From positions 1 to 64,000 of the forward strand of contig JBFGAX010000006.1 of NCBI GenBank assembly GCA_041567895.1: a stretch of DNA of 64,000 nt, read 5' to 3'. Made by a program: the position numbers and the translations under genes. Under the pieces are notes generated by a model. That model had not been told where the DNA came from and did no database searches. It saw only the letters and a list, made by a program, of their open reading frames with translations. Positions 55,613-64,000 of the stretch are shown here, one piece after another (position 1 is the stretch's first letter; the number at the start of each line of letters is the position of its first letter). This stretch comes from JABDOU01 sp041567895 (lineage in GTDB: Bacteria; Actinomycetota; Acidimicrobiia; Spongiisociales; SHLN01).

Positions 55613-57274
55613 TTGAACGCGGCCCAGGCTTTCGTTCGTCGTCTCAGCGATCACGGGGTTGACACTGTCTTCGGTCTTCCGGGAGAGGAAAATCTTGCCT
55701 TTGTTGAGGCCCTGGCCGACAGTCCCATCGAGTTGGTCGTCACCAGGCACGAGCAGCACGCAGCGTTCATGGCAGCCGCCCACGGACGTCTGACCCATCG
55801 GCCAGGCGTGTGCCTTGCGACCCTCGGTCCCGGTGCCCTCAATCTGTTCACCGGTCTGGCACACGCCGAATTGGGAGGGATGCCGGTCGTCGCAATAACC
55901 GGCCAGAAGCCGATTCGGGACAACGACGAGGGATCGTTTCAGGTCGTCGATATTCCAGCGGCCGCTCGACCACTCACCCGGTGGTCAGTTTCGGTCACCG
56001 ATCCTCGCACCATTGTGGCGACGGTCGACGAGGCATTTAGTCGAGCCATGAGCGATCGTCCTGGCGCCGTGTTGATTGAACTTCCCGAAGATGTCGCCGG
56101 CCAAACTCTGGAATCGGCCTACTGGCCCCGGACCGGTGGGATTCCGACATCTGAACCTGCGCCGGCGGCTCTCTCTGCTGCAGCTGATCTGATCAATCGA
56201 GCAACTCGCCCCGTGATCCTCGCGAGCGCGGGCGCCACGAGCGCTGACGTCTCCACGGCAATCACTACGTTTGCCGAATCGACGGGTATCGGAGTTCTTG
56301 CGACGCAACTCGGCAAGGGAGTCATCCCCGAATCGCACCCCTTGTCAAATCGATCGTTGGGTATCCACCGACCGGACTATTCGCACCTGGCGATCGAACC
56401 GGCTGATCTTGTGTTAGCCGTCGGCTATCAGCCGGTGGAACATCCACCGCTGGCATGGAACACCGAAGCCGACAAGACGATCATCCACCTCGCGCCGTGG
56501 CGGGCTGCCAAAGAGCGCGGGTACCAACCCTCCCTCGAGCTCCTGGGTGATGTGGCGGGAATACTCGGCAATCTTGGTCACCGAGTTTCGCCGCGGGATC
56601 CAGCGACCGCATCGGGCATTGGGGCCGTGATTTCGCAGCTTCTCAGCAGCGAGGAGAGCCGTGAAGATTTCCCTCCCTCGCCTCTCGCAATCGTGAGGGC
56701 GGTTCAAAGCGCCGTGAGCGAACGAGACGTCGTGGCACTCGATAACGGCGCATACAAGATCTGGTTCGCCCGTCATTTTCGGGCTGAGTTTCCCAACAGC
56801 CTGCTCCTCGACAATGCACTCGCAACAATGGGAGCCGGGCTCGCGACGGGCATGGCTGCAGCACGGCTTGCCCATGATGAGCGGGTACTCGTGGTTGCCG
56901 GCGATGGAGGATTTCTGATGAACGTTCAGGATCTCGAAACCGCCTGTCGTCTCGACCTCAATCTGACGGTCCTGGTTGTGCGGGACGACGCGTACGGGTT
57001 CATAGGCTGGCACCAGGAGGAGCAAGGTAGGGATCGAGACGGAGTTGCCCTCGACAATCCTGGTTTGGCGCGGCTCGCCGAGGCCTTCGGGGCGTCTGCA
57101 CGTACCGTCACGAAGATGGATAGTCTGGCCGATGTGCTCGAACACGCCATGGATACGAAGGGTGTTTCGTTGATCGACTGTCCGATCGACTACACCATGA
57201 ATGGTGTGCTCGGTACCGATCTCTACGCTCACGCCCGGGAGGCCTGGCACGACCATGAACATCACGACCGTTAA
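55613..57274 (+). CDS. ThDP-dependent acetolactate-synthase-like enzyme, possible 2-oxoglutarate decarboxylase
   Basis: A protein of 553 residues, from TTG 55613. The N-terminal domain has VFGLPGEENLAFVEAL, then TRHEQHAAFMA with the ThDP-activating Glu47, and VCLATLGPGALNLFTG. The C-terminal ThDP motif starts VVAGDGGFLMNVQDLETA and ends VVRDDAYGFIGW. It belongs to the acetolactate-synthase-like subgroup with GQKPIRDNDEGSFQVVD. There is no ilvN or ilvC beside it. Instead the next gene, overlapping by 20 bp, is an SSADH. In Synechococcus an enzyme of this kind, annotated as acetolactate synthase and paired with SSADH, is a 2-oxoglutarate decarboxylase. That function is therefore plausible here but unproven. 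Confidence 0.8.
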   Translation: MNAAQAFVRRLSDHGVDTVFGLPGEENLAFVEALADSPIELVVTRHEQHAAFMAAAHGRLTHRPGVCLATLGPGALNLFTGLAHAELGGMPVVAITGQKPIRDNDEGSFQVVDIPAAARPLTRWSVSVTDPRTIVATVDEAFSRAMSDRPGAVLIELPEDVAGQTLESAYWPRTGGIPTSEPAPAALSAAADLINRATRPVILASAGATSADVSTAITTFAESTGIGVLATQLGKGVIPESHPLSNRSLGIHRPDYSHLAIEPADLVLAVGYQPVEHPPLAWNTEADKTIIHLAPWRAAKERGYQPSLELLGDVAGILGNLGHRVSPRDPATASGIGAVISQLLSSEESREDFPPSPLAIVRAVQSAVSERDVVALDNGAYKIWFARHFRAEFPNSLLLDNALATMGAGLATGMAAARLAHDERVLVVAGDGGFLMNVQDLETACRLDLNLTVLVVRDDAYGFIGWHQEEQGRDRDGVALDNPGLARLAEAFGASARTVTKMDSLADVLEHAMDTKGVSLIDCPIDYTMNGVLGTDLYAHAREAWHDHEHHDR

Positions 57275-58622
57275 CCCGGCCACCGACGAAGACCTCGAGA
57301 CCTATGAGGTTCATGACGCCGGTCGCGTGGCCGCCGCCATCGAAATGTCCGACGCTCAGCATCGTATGTGGAAGAAGGAACCGTTCCCGGTCAGGTCCGC
57401 GGCGCTGCACGCATCGGCCGACATGCTCGAGGACCGGGCAGATGCCCTCGCCGAGCTCATGGCGAACGAGATGGGGAAACCGGTTCGGGCAGGCCGGGCT
57501 GAAGTTCAGAAATGCGCATGGGCGTGCCGGCACTACGCCGATCACGCGGAGGAGTATCTCGCGGACGTTTCCATCGAAACGGAGAACACGAAGAGCTACG
57601 CACACCACTCCCCTCTTGGGGTCATCCTGGCAGTCATGCCCTGGAACTTTCCCCTCTGGCAGGTGGTTCGGTTTGCCGCTCCGGCGATCATGGCCGGCAA
57701 CGGTGCCCTTCTCAAGCACGCTACGAGCGTCACCGGCAGCGCCCTGGCTTTGGATGAAATCTTCAACCACGATCTGCTGCCCGAGGGTCTCTTCAGGACC
57801 CTGGTTGTCCCGTCGAGCCGGGTTGCCGGCATCCTCGAACATCCGCTGGTTCGAGCCGTCACCTTGACCGGCAGCGGACCTGCCGGCTCGGCGGTTGCTT
57901 CGAAAGCCGGAGAGTTACTGAAAAAGAGCGTCCTCGAGCTTGGAGGGAGTGACCCCTACATCATTCTCGAGGATGCCGATCTCGAACTGGCGGCGGCCAC
58001 ATGCGCCAACAGCCGCATGATCAACGGCGGGCAGAGCTGCATTTCCGCCAAACGGTTCATCGTGCACGATGCCGTCCACGACGCGTTCCTGGACCTCTTG
58101 ACCGAGAATATGACGAACAAGGTCATGGGCGACCCCCACGACGAGACCACAGACTTCGGCCCCCAGGCTCGCAGCGACTTGCGAGACGAGCTGCACGACC
58201 AGGTTGTGCGCAGTGTGGCAGCGGGGGCTCGCCTGGTCGCCGGCGGCGAGATACCAGATCAAAAAGGCGCCTGGTATCCGGCCACGATCCTGGCCGATGT
58301 CGCTCCCGGCACACCTGCATATGTCGAGGAGACGTTTGGTCCGGTCGCAGCGGTCATTCGGGCGGCAGGCGAAGAAGAAGCAATCAGAATCGCCAACGAC
58401 ACCGACTTCGGTCTCGGAGCCGCCGTCTTCACCGAAGACGTCGAACGAGGTGAGCGCATCGCCGCCGAGGAACTGGAGGCCGGAAACTGCTTCGTCAACG
58501 CCCTCGTGGCCTCCGATCCTCGACTTCCGTTCGGCGGCATCAAGCAAAGTGGATTCGGTCGTGAGCTCTCCGACTTGGGAATAAAGGAATTCGTGAACAT
58601 CAAGACAGTGGTCGTGGCCTGA
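57255..58622 (+). CDS. Succinate-semialdehyde dehydrogenase-type aldehyde dehydrogenase
   Basis: A protein of 455 residues from ATG 57255. Markers: VMPWNFPLWQVVRFAAPAI (cofactor and substrate tunnel), LTGSGPAGSAVASKAGE, ELGGSDPYIILEDAD (general-base Glu) and NGGQSCISAKRF with the catalytic Cys262. The short N-terminus and these motifs fit the NAD(P)-dependent SSADH subgroup, converting succinate semialdehyde to succinate. Strong coupling to the ThDP enzyme (20-bp overlap) and ATGG contact with the next gene indicate one operon. Confidence 0.88.
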   Translation: MNITTVNPATDEDLETYEVHDAGRVAAAIEMSDAQHRMWKKEPFPVRSAALHASADMLEDRADALAELMANEMGKPVRAGRAEVQKCAWACRHYADHAEEYLADVSIETENTKSYAHHSPLGVILAVMPWNFPLWQVVRFAAPAIMAGNGALLKHATSVTGSALALDEIFNHDLLPEGLFRTLVVPSSRVAGILEHPLVRAVTLTGSGPAGSAVASKAGELLKKSVLELGGSDPYIILEDADLELAAATCANSRMINGGQSCISAKRFIVHDAVHDAFLDLLTENMTNKVMGDPHDETTDFGPQARSDLRDELHDQVVRSVAAGARLVAGGEIPDQKGAWYPATILADVAPGTPAYVEETFGPVAAVIRAAGEEEAIRIANDTDFGLGAAVFTEDVERGERIAAEELEAGNCFVNALVASDPRLPFGGIKQSGFGRELSDLGIKEFVNIKTVVVA

Positions 58623-59053
58623 TGGCGCGGTATACAGCAACGATCAGAACTCCCTGGTCAGCCGAAAAAGCGTTCGACTACATGGCCGACCTTCGCAATT
58701 TCGAACAATGGGATCCGGGAGTCAGCTCGTCGAAGCTCGTTGAGGGCTCCGCGCCGGGCTCCGATGCGGCCTACGACGTCAAGGTGACCGGCACCGAATT
58801 GCGCTACGAAACCAGAGAATTTGACCCTCCGCGGAGGACCGTCGTCGAGGCGAAGACGGCTCTACTGCGCAGCTACGACGTCATCGAGGTAACCACCGCG
58901 GCGAGCGGCACGGAGGTGCTGTACGACGCGACGCTCGAGCTCAATGGACCCCTGAAAATCGTCGACCCCATTCTGGGATTGTTCTTCAGGCGGATCGGCG
59001 ACAAAGCAGCCGCCGGTATGCAGAAGGCCCTCGACGGCGAACGAATCGAATGA
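58622..59053 (+). CDS. SRPBCC/START-like ligand-binding protein
   Basis: A protein of 143 residues with the pattern TIRTPWSAEKAFDYMADLRN and FEQWDPGV, typical of the polyketide-cyclase/START-like helix-grip fold that binds hydrophobic ligands. Ligand unknown. It starts on the last base of the SSADH stop, so it is part of the same operon. Confidence 0.82.
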   Translation: MARYTATIRTPWSAEKAFDYMADLRNFEQWDPGVSSSKLVEGSAPGSDAAYDVKVTGTELRYETREFDPPRRTVVEAKTALLRSYDVIEVTTAASGTEVLYDATLELNGPLKIVDPILGLFFRRIGDKAAAGMQKALDGERIE

Positions 59054-60012
59054 CACCCTTGTTCTCGGATTTCCTGGACAGCGCGCTCGAAGGGACTGTC
59101 GTCGCCAGCTTCAGCAAACTCGGTTACGAGGCACGCCAGAACCTGTACGACTGGGAACCGGTCGACACCGATCTGAGCGGCCAGTCTGCTCTTGTCACCG
59201 GATCAACAAGCGGTCTCGGCAAAGCCATCGCCGAAGGTTTGCTCACTCTCGGCGCCCAGGTCCATGTCACATCCAGAAGTGAGGAGCGTGCCGGCGAAAT
59301 AGTCGACGCTTTGAACCAACGAGGTTATGCAGGTCGCGCCGTGGCGCATTCACTCGACACCGGAGATTTCAAGTCGATCGTCGAGCTGGTTTCCGAGATG
59401 GCTGCACTTCCCGACGGTCTGGACATGCTCGTCAACAACGCCGGCGCGCTATCGCCGGAGTATCACACAGATGCTCGCGGGATCGAGCTGACCCTTTCAA
59501 CCCACTTGATCGGACCATATCTTCTCACGACCCGCCTCCAACCCCATCTCGCAGAGGGAGCTCGCGTGATTTTCATGTCCTCGGGAGGGATGTATACGCA
59601 GGGACTCGATGTCGATCACATCGAGATGACAGAAGAGAATTACCGGGGTGCGGTTGCCTATGCACGTGCCAAGCGCGGTCAGGTAGAGATGGTCACGCAT
59701 CTGGCTCCGAAGTGGGCGCCGTCGGTGATGATGCATTCTGTGCATCCAGGTTGGGTTGATACCGCCGGCGTGGATGCTGGCATCCCTGGATTTGGAAAGC
59801 TCATGGGGCCCATCCTCAGGACCCCTGAGCAGGGTGCCGACACGACCATTTGGCTCGCATCGACCGGTGGTGGACAGGCTGAACCCGGTCAATTCTGGTT
59901 GGACCGGGAGCCACGTCGAACGGTGTACTGGCCTGGAACAGGTACCAACGAGTCGGAACGGCGTCGCTTGATCGAATGGCTAGATCGAATGATCGAACCG
60001 GCGCCCTCCTGA
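59050..60012 (+). CDS. Short-chain dehydrogenase/reductase
   Basis: A protein of 320 residues. Rossmann motif LVTGSTSGLGKAIAEG, NNAG in LDMLVNNAGALS, active-site Ser in VIFMSSGGMY and YARAKRGQ as the YxxxK. A 45-residue N-terminal extension (LYDWEPVDTDL) resembles the DHRS12-like subgroup. Substrate unknown. ATGA overlap with the SRPBCC gene; last gene of the four-gene operon. Confidence 0.87.
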   Translation: MTPLFSDFLDSALEGTVVASFSKLGYEARQNLYDWEPVDTDLSGQSALVTGSTSGLGKAIAEGLLTLGAQVHVTSRSEERAGEIVDALNQRGYAGRAVAHSLDTGDFKSIVELVSEMAALPDGLDMLVNNAGALSPEYHTDARGIELTLSTHLIGPYLLTTRLQPHLAEGARVIFMSSGGMYTQGLDVDHIEMTEENYRGAVAYARAKRGQVEMVTHLAPKWAPSVMMHSVHPGWVDTAGVDAGIPGFGKLMGPILRTPEQGADTTIWLASTGGGQAEPGQFWLDREPRRTVYWPGTGTNESERRRLIEWLDRMIEPAPS

Positions 60013-60030
60013 GCGACCGTTAGATAGCGG

Positions 60031-60459
60031 TCAGTCCGGTGGGAAGTGGAGGCGCAGTTCGGCCTCACCCGTAGCGTCGTTCAGGTGCTCATCGACGAGT
60101 TCGAACCCGTACTTCTCATAGAATCTTCGTCCTGCCGTATTCGCTTCAAAGACGTTGAGCTCGAGGAATGGCCGGGTGTCGCGGGCGGCATCCATGAGAG
60201 CGCGACCGATGCCGCGACCCTGGTAGTCGGGGTCCACAAAAAGGGCTCCTACTTCGTTGCCGACGAGCGACAGAAATCCGACGACCCGACCGTCGCTCTC
60301 GAAGACGGTCGTTTCGGCTAACGGGATCCAATCGTCGGCGATGGCTCGCTGTTCGGCCTCGAAGAAGTCGTCGGAAAGAAACGAGTGTGCTTCACGCGAA
60401 GCCCGATACCAGACGTCGAGCAGCCCCTTCAGGTCGTCGTCGCTATACGGGCGCAGCAT
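60031..60459 (-). CDS. GNAT-family N-acetyltransferase
   Basis: About 142 residues from ATG 60459. The acetyl-CoA loop is in VGALFVDPDYQGRGIGRAL, and the C-terminal NVFEANTAGRRFYEKYGFEL is classic for the fold. Acceptor unknown. The frame is open to 60519. It converges with the SDR gene across a small 5-bp hairpin. Confidence 0.87.
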   Translation of the reverse strand: MLRPYSDDDLKGLLDVWYRASREAHSFLSDDFFEAEQRAIADDWIPLAETTVFESDGRVVGFLSLVGNEVGALFVDPDYQGRGIGRALMDAARDTRPFLELNVFEANTAGRRFYEKYGFELVDEHLNDATGEAELRLHFPPD

Positions 60460-60525
60460 CACGCACCTGACGATACGCCGGTCGGCAGCTCCATGCCGGC
60501 TCTCCTCGAAACCACGCATGTCGCC

Positions 60526-60860
60526 TCATTGTTTCGGAGGCAACGTTTCGGCGAACCCGGCACCCATTTCCACCCATTTCCGCAGATTGCCTTCCGTCGA
60601 GAGTTCAGCATCGGCGATGCGGATACATCCTCGCATCTTGCGACCACGCATTTCAGCGAATCGTGCCGACCGACTGGCAACAGAAGCTTCGGCGACATAA
60701 GGATGCGTTCGAATCATGAGCCCTCCTTTTCCGCTGACGACCACAGCCATGTGGCCTTCGAGGACAAACGCCAGACCACCGTACATCGAGCGCTCGTCCA
60801 CCGACTCATCTCTATGCATCAGCTGTCGCACTCGATTGCCAGATCTTCATCGTATCCCAT
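60526..60860 (-). pseudogene. TfoX N-terminal-domain protein with a frameshift
   Basis: The likely start is ATG 60860, preceded by GGGAGG eight bases upstream, reading MGYDEDLAI. It then leaves the frame, while a second frame continues as VRQLMHRDESVDERSMYGGL and VVVSGKGGLMIRTHP to 60526. One base added near 60833 would join them into the normal TfoX_N domain of about 111 residues. Either a real frameshift or a one-base sequencing error. The second frame alone could start at GTG 60831. Confidence 0.7.
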
Positions 60861-60932
60861 CGCGATGGCCTCCCTCGGATCCAGGATCCGTTGTCTGGTA
60901 CGTACCATAATTCGGCTGTTGACCCTGCCCCC

Positions 60933-61140
60933 ATGCAAATCCCACTCGTCACGCAGATCGTGTCGGCATACGACCCGGCGATTGAGTTCTTCTGTGACGT
61001 CCTTGGATTTGTGTTGGGTCGAAGACTCGCCTTCCACTCTCCACCGGTCTCGAGCGTGAGTTGGGTCGAATTCAATGAACGGGGATGCGCTCGCGTGGAT
61101 TCAGCCACCCCGGTCGGATGGGCTGCGGTATCCGATCAGT
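60933..61140 (+). pseudogene. Truncated, frameshifted VOC/glyoxalase remnant
   Basis: ATG 60933 begins QIPLVTQIVSAYDPAIEFF and CDVLGFVL, the opening of a VOC protein. The expected next part appears partly in another frame (WVEDSPSTLH) and returns in the first (SWVEFNERGCARVD). The rest of the domain is missing and the sequence runs into the end of the convergent cupin gene. The family is clear; where it stops is approximate. Confidence 0.5.
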
Positions 61141-61658
61141 TTGCCTACAAACGCAAGCACCGGCATGAGGGCCCCGGCTATCCCGGGCTGTCTCATCACG
61201 GGCCGCCAATCGTTGGCGAGGACTGCCATTTGAAGCAACGGGGGCTCTCCAGTTCTACCGGTCGCAGATCGCTCTCTCCTGAGGCGGTCATAGATCGCGG
61301 CGAAATGCATGAGATCATGGCTCGGGTCGTAGCCGTCGGGGAAAATCACCTCTGAGTCGACAATCAACTGCTCTGTGCCGGAGTTGACAAAGCCGTGAAC
61401 CCGCCCCGGCATCACTTCGATCATCTCTCCAACGGCGACCACGCTTGTCGTTCGGCCAACCCGAGCGATCATGCTCCCTGATACGCAGGTGAATGTCTCT
61501 ATGAGAAAAGGATGAATGTGCGGGAAGTCGCCCCTGATACCCGGCCCGCCGGGGTCTGCTTCGATGCGAAGAAGGTACCGATCTCCGAGGGAGTCAGGGT
61601 TGGCGAGGATCTCGACCGAATGATCGCCGATGTCAAGTCGGGTTCCCGAGACCAACAT
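61101..61658 (-). CDS. Cupin-domain protein with C-terminal hydrophobic stretch
   Basis: About 185 residues from ATG 61658, with GGAGAGG upstream; the frame is open to 61739. The cupin motifs are DFPHIHPFLIETFTCVSG and GEMIEVMPGRVHGFVN. A late hydrophobic segment (ALMPVLAFVGKLIGY) could associate with membrane. Substrate unknown. Confidence 0.75.
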   Translation of the reverse strand: MLVSGTRLDIGDHSVEILANPDSLGDRYLLRIEADPGGPGIRGDFPHIHPFLIETFTCVSGSMIARVGRTTSVVAVGEMIEVMPGRVHGFVNSGTEQLIVDSEVIFPDGYDPSHDLMHFAAIYDRLRRERSATGRTGEPPLLQMAVLANDWRPVMRQPGIAGALMPVLAFVGKLIGYRSPSDRGG

Positions 61659-61853
61659 AGCTACCTCTCCAGATCTGAGCTTACGCGAGAACAGCTCGAA
61701 GAACCGGCGGCACGCGCAGCCATGAGCAGAGACTCCCACGAGCGTGACTTACGGGGCTTTTCATAGAGCCGAGTCCCCCGAAAGGCTTGTGTTCTCCGGG
61801 TTAGGCTCATTGGGCATGCAGGGTTTCGCGTTAACCCGCCAGCAAGGCCAGCA

Positions 61854-62351
61854 GTGACGGCCCCGCCTGTATCCGAAGGTATCGTCTTCCTCGCTGCAAG
61901 TCTGGTCCCGCATGCGGTCGTGGTCTTCTTCGTTGTCAGACGTCGCCTGGCAAGGCTCGAGGGAGCGGTCTACCTCGTGCTATGGGGATTGGTCATCGTT
62001 GTCGCTGAACATGCCGGATTCGGGCAGGCAAGATTCGGTGGGTCCGGTTTGGCCACGCATGAAGGATTTCACTTCCACATGCTTGCCACCTATGGCCTTG
62101 CCGCATTTGCGCTGACGGGAACCGTGATTGTGCCGCTCATCCGGCGGGGGGACAGATTGGGGTGGTACGGCCTGCTGGTCCTCACCGTGATCGGGGCAAG
62201 CGCAGAAGCTCTCACCGCCACGGTCACTACCCCACACGGTGTAGGGCCCCGATGGTGGAGCTGGGGTCTGGCACTTTGGGCCTACCCTCTCGCCTGGCTC
62301 ATAGCACTCATCCTGTCCAGGCGCCCGACCTTCGCATCCGGGTCGAGCTGA
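61854..62351 (+). CDS. Four-helix membrane protein, function unknown
   Basis: A protein of 165 residues from GTG 61854, with AAGG upstream. Four or five membrane helices and a His-rich loop THEGFHFHMLATYG that could bind metal. No family recognised. Confidence 0.65.
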   Translation: MTAPPVSEGIVFLAASLVPHAVVVFFVVRRRLARLEGAVYLVLWGLVIVVAEHAGFGQARFGGSGLATHEGFHFHMLATYGLAAFALTGTVIVPLIRRGDRLGWYGLLVLTVIGASAEALTATVTTPHGVGPRWWSWGLALWAYPLAWLIALILSRRPTFASGSS

Positions 62352-62442
62352 CGATCGGGAGTCTCACCGGGGTCTGTTCTAAGCTTTGGGCGAGTCGCAA
62401 ATGCGGCTGCTCGCATCGGCGAGCGTAGCTAAAGGAGAATGT

Positions 62443-62793
62443 GTGGGCGACGTGATTGATGTGGGACCTGCTGCGGAATTGCCCCCTGGCACGGTCACGG
62501 GCGCAGGGAAGTATGCCGTGGGGAACGCCGATGGCAAGTTCTTTGCCGTGACCCGACGTTGCCGGCATCTGTACGCCGATCTGGCAAGCGGTTCGATCGA
62601 CGAGGATGGATGCCTGGTGTGTCCCTGGCATGGTTCGAAATACAACGTCGAGACCGGCAGGATGGTGGTAGGACCTCAAGGGATTTTCGCCAAGGTCCCC
62701 GGGTTGGACGCTGCGTTCAAGACCCTCACCCTCGTTGTCCCCCTCGGTCGGGGCGATGTCACCGAGCGCGACGGCGAGATCTACGTCGAATAG
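62443..62793 (+). CDS. Rieske [2Fe-2S] ferredoxin-type protein
   Basis: About 116 residues from GTG 62443, with AAAGGAGA upstream; the frame is open to 62386. The cluster ligands are C40-x-H42 and C60-x2-H63 (CRH and CPWH), complete. It has no membrane helix, so it is a soluble Rieske ferredoxin such as those serving oxygenases. No oxygenase is adjacent. Confidence 0.88.
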   Translation: MGDVIDVGPAAELPPGTVTGAGKYAVGNADGKFFAVTRRCRHLYADLASGSIDEDGCLVCPWHGSKYNVETGRMVVGPQGIFAKVPGLDAAFKTLTLVVPLGRGDVTERDGEIYVE

Positions 62794-62875
62794 TCAAGAG
62801 ATCGTCTCCGGTATGAATCATGGTTGACGCCGCCGGTCTCTAACGTTCCGGATACCTGAGCAGAGAGGCTTCGAG

Positions 62876-63217
62876 ATGTTGGTCGAGCTGGGCGAGATGC
62901 TTCATGTGATCGAGCGTCGGCGATTCGAAAGCGATGTCCGGCGACACTTTTTTGGCGTCGTCGAGGGGGTGAGTGACCGGGCCGTTCGACTCAGCGGGTA
63001 CCTATTCGTGTTCGTCCCCGGCTCCAGTTCCTTCTCCAGAAGCAAAGAACGAAGGACTCGTATCATCCCTCTCGCATCCAGCGGGATGATCCTCAACGTT
63101 GCTCCCGCCGAAACCGTGCTGGAGAACGTCAAATACGTCGAGACGAACGGGCGCCTCTCGGTCACCGATGGTGGAGCGTTCAGCCTCGATATCAACGAGT
63201 TCAGCAGTTTCCGCTGA
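62876..63217 (+). CDS. Small hypothetical protein
   Basis: A protein of 113 residues from ATG 62876 with GAGAGG seven bases upstream. Alternating hydrophobic residues suggest a beta-rich fold (HFFGVVEGVSDRAVRLSGYL). No family recognised. Confidence 0.6.
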   Translation: MLVELGEMLHVIERRRFESDVRRHFFGVVEGVSDRAVRLSGYLFVFVPGSSSFSRSKERRTRIIPLASSGMILNVAPAETVLENVKYVETNGRLSVTDGGAFSLDINEFSSFR

Positions 63218-63241
63218 CCGCGACGATATTCCAATCGCGCT

Positions 63242-63841
63242 CTAAGGCCTTGCGACGAACTCGACCGAGGTGTATCCGGCAAGCATCAGCAGATTCTTGA
63301 CAACCTCCCTGGCGTTGCTATCTGCTCGCTGCAAGATGTTCTGTTCCAGCGCCCTGTCGACCAGAATCTCCTCAGCCACCTGCCGTGCGTCGGACTCCAG
63401 CTGCGGATCACCCTTTGTGAACAGTCCCGTATCGCGATCGAACACCTGAGTTGCTTCATTGTCCGTAGCGACATATTGAATCTCGGCATTCGGCAGTCGC
63501 ACGGTGACCGCGCCGGTTTCGGGATCGACCTCGAAATCGGATGTCGTCAACCCGGAGAGATCTACTCCGGCACCGATTTCAGCAACAACCATCATCACGA
63601 TCTTGTCTCCGGTAGCCCAGTTGAGCCAGCCGGCGTCGTTACCTTTCTCTATGAGCGTTGACTCGACCATCTCCACGGTTGTCAATTCGGCTACATCGCG
63701 CACCGATTGCACCACGGTGGTTCCGACCTCCGTATACGGTTCCGGGCCGGAGAACGGATTCAATTCGGCCAGAACCAGGCCGATCAGAAACGCTGCGATC
63801 ATGCCGAGGATGGCGACCGTCGAAACGGAGAGCTTGTTCAT
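63242..63841 (-). CDS. DUF4230 family membrane-anchored protein
   Basis: A protein of 199 residues: an N-terminal membrane helix (8-26), then VVQSVRDVAELTTVEMVES and VVAEIGAGVDLSGL, LPNAEIQYVATDN, the DUF4230 pattern. Function unknown. The domain is probably extracytoplasmic. Confidence 0.88.
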   Translation of the reverse strand: MNKLSVSTVAILGMIAAFLIGLVLAELNPFSGPEPYTEVGTTVVQSVRDVAELTTVEMVESTLIEKGNDAGWLNWATGDKIVMMVVAEIGAGVDLSGLTTSDFEVDPETGAVTVRLPNAEIQYVATDNEATQVFDRDTGLFTKGDPQLESDARQVAEEILVDRALEQNILQRADSNAREVVKNLLMLAGYTSVEFVARP

Positions 63842-63964
63842 AGCCAGCCAAGATAGCGTTGTGGCGTAATCAGACAGGTGGCGGAGCCCACAGAGCTTGG
63901 CGCTCTGGCAGATCGTCGGTGATCGTGACCGTCTAGCCTCAGCCGTAAAGGGAGTTGAAGCTCA

Positions 63965-64000
63965 ATGGCGGTTTCGCAGTCGACGTTCCGAAGCGCGCTG
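63965..64000 (+). CDS. 5' end of a gene running off the right edge
   Basis: ATG 63965 with AAAGGGAG about ten bases upstream starts MAVSQSTFRSAL. The FRSAL start recalls flavin-reductase-like proteins (FRxALGRFATG), but only 12 codons are visible. Confidence 0.35.
   Translation, partial: MAVSQSTFRSAL

Noticed and set aside
60015..60032. Small hairpin between the SDR and GNAT genes as a terminator.
   Set aside because: Only five pairs and no T tract; too weak to call.

Overview
This 64 kb window looks like chromosomal DNA of a free-living, aerobic-capable actinobacterium with moderately high G+C, quite possibly from a poorly cultured lineage. The evidence is the gene content: the three-gene phosphomutase/DUF3090/SCO1664 cassette, a RamB-type regulator, a septum-formation-like secreted protein, a PGPGW membrane protein, many GTG and TTG starts, and a SURF1 gene. 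I saw no prophage, IS element, rRNA, tRNA or CRISPR array. The species cannot be named from the sequence alone.

Layout. 0-12.7 kb: a 40-bp direct repeat at the left edge, an ABM-like protein, a secreted protein, an alpha-oxoamine synthase, an orphan sensor kinase, an MMPL transporter, EttA, a spermidine-synthase-like membrane protein, a VOC protein, a septum-formation-like protein and a TPR protein. 12.7-18.3 kb: a large secreted sugar-dehydrogenase-like protein, an SSB-like protein and a gamma-glutamyltranspeptidase homologue. 18.3-26.4 kb: the actinobacterial three-gene cassette, SURF1, an EEP hydrolase, then a molybdate operon (TOBE regulator, modA, modB, modC) that ends in a thioredoxin-fold lipoprotein. 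The first Cys of that protein's CxxC motif is an in-frame TGA with a possible SECIS hairpin, so it is a strong selenoprotein candidate.

26.4-33.1 kb: a gluconeogenic and glyoxylate-shunt operon, aceB-aceA-glpX-type II GAPDH, diverging from a RamB-like regulator across a 106-bp region rich in repeats. 33.1-39.3 kb: a 15-bp tandem repeat, a membrane protein, YajQ, MsrB, a small zinc-finger-like protein, an acidic lipoprotein, a cupin and a secreted beta-helix protein that shares a repeat module with the 12.7-kb protein. 39.3-52.2 kb: a 1,834-residue single-chain biotin-dependent carboxylase of eukaryote-like architecture, a nitrobindin-like protein, pyruvate:ferredoxin oxidoreductase with a dihydroorotate-dehydrogenase-like partner, a K+ channel with an RCK domain, and a HisA-like protein with a changed catalytic Asp.

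52.2-64 kb: small membrane proteins, DUF167, DUF1801, then a tight four-gene operon (ThDP decarboxylase/synthase, succinate-semialdehyde dehydrogenase, SRPBCC, SDR). The first two genes recall the cyanobacterial 2-oxoglutarate decarboxylase/SSADH bypass. Around it are several frameshifted small genes (XRE regulator, TfoX-like, VOC), followed by a cupin, a Rieske protein and DUF4230. Taken together, the window suggests central carbon metabolism built around acetyl-CoA: carboxylation, the glyoxylate shunt, PFOR, gluconeogenesis and a possible 2-oxoglutarate bypass.
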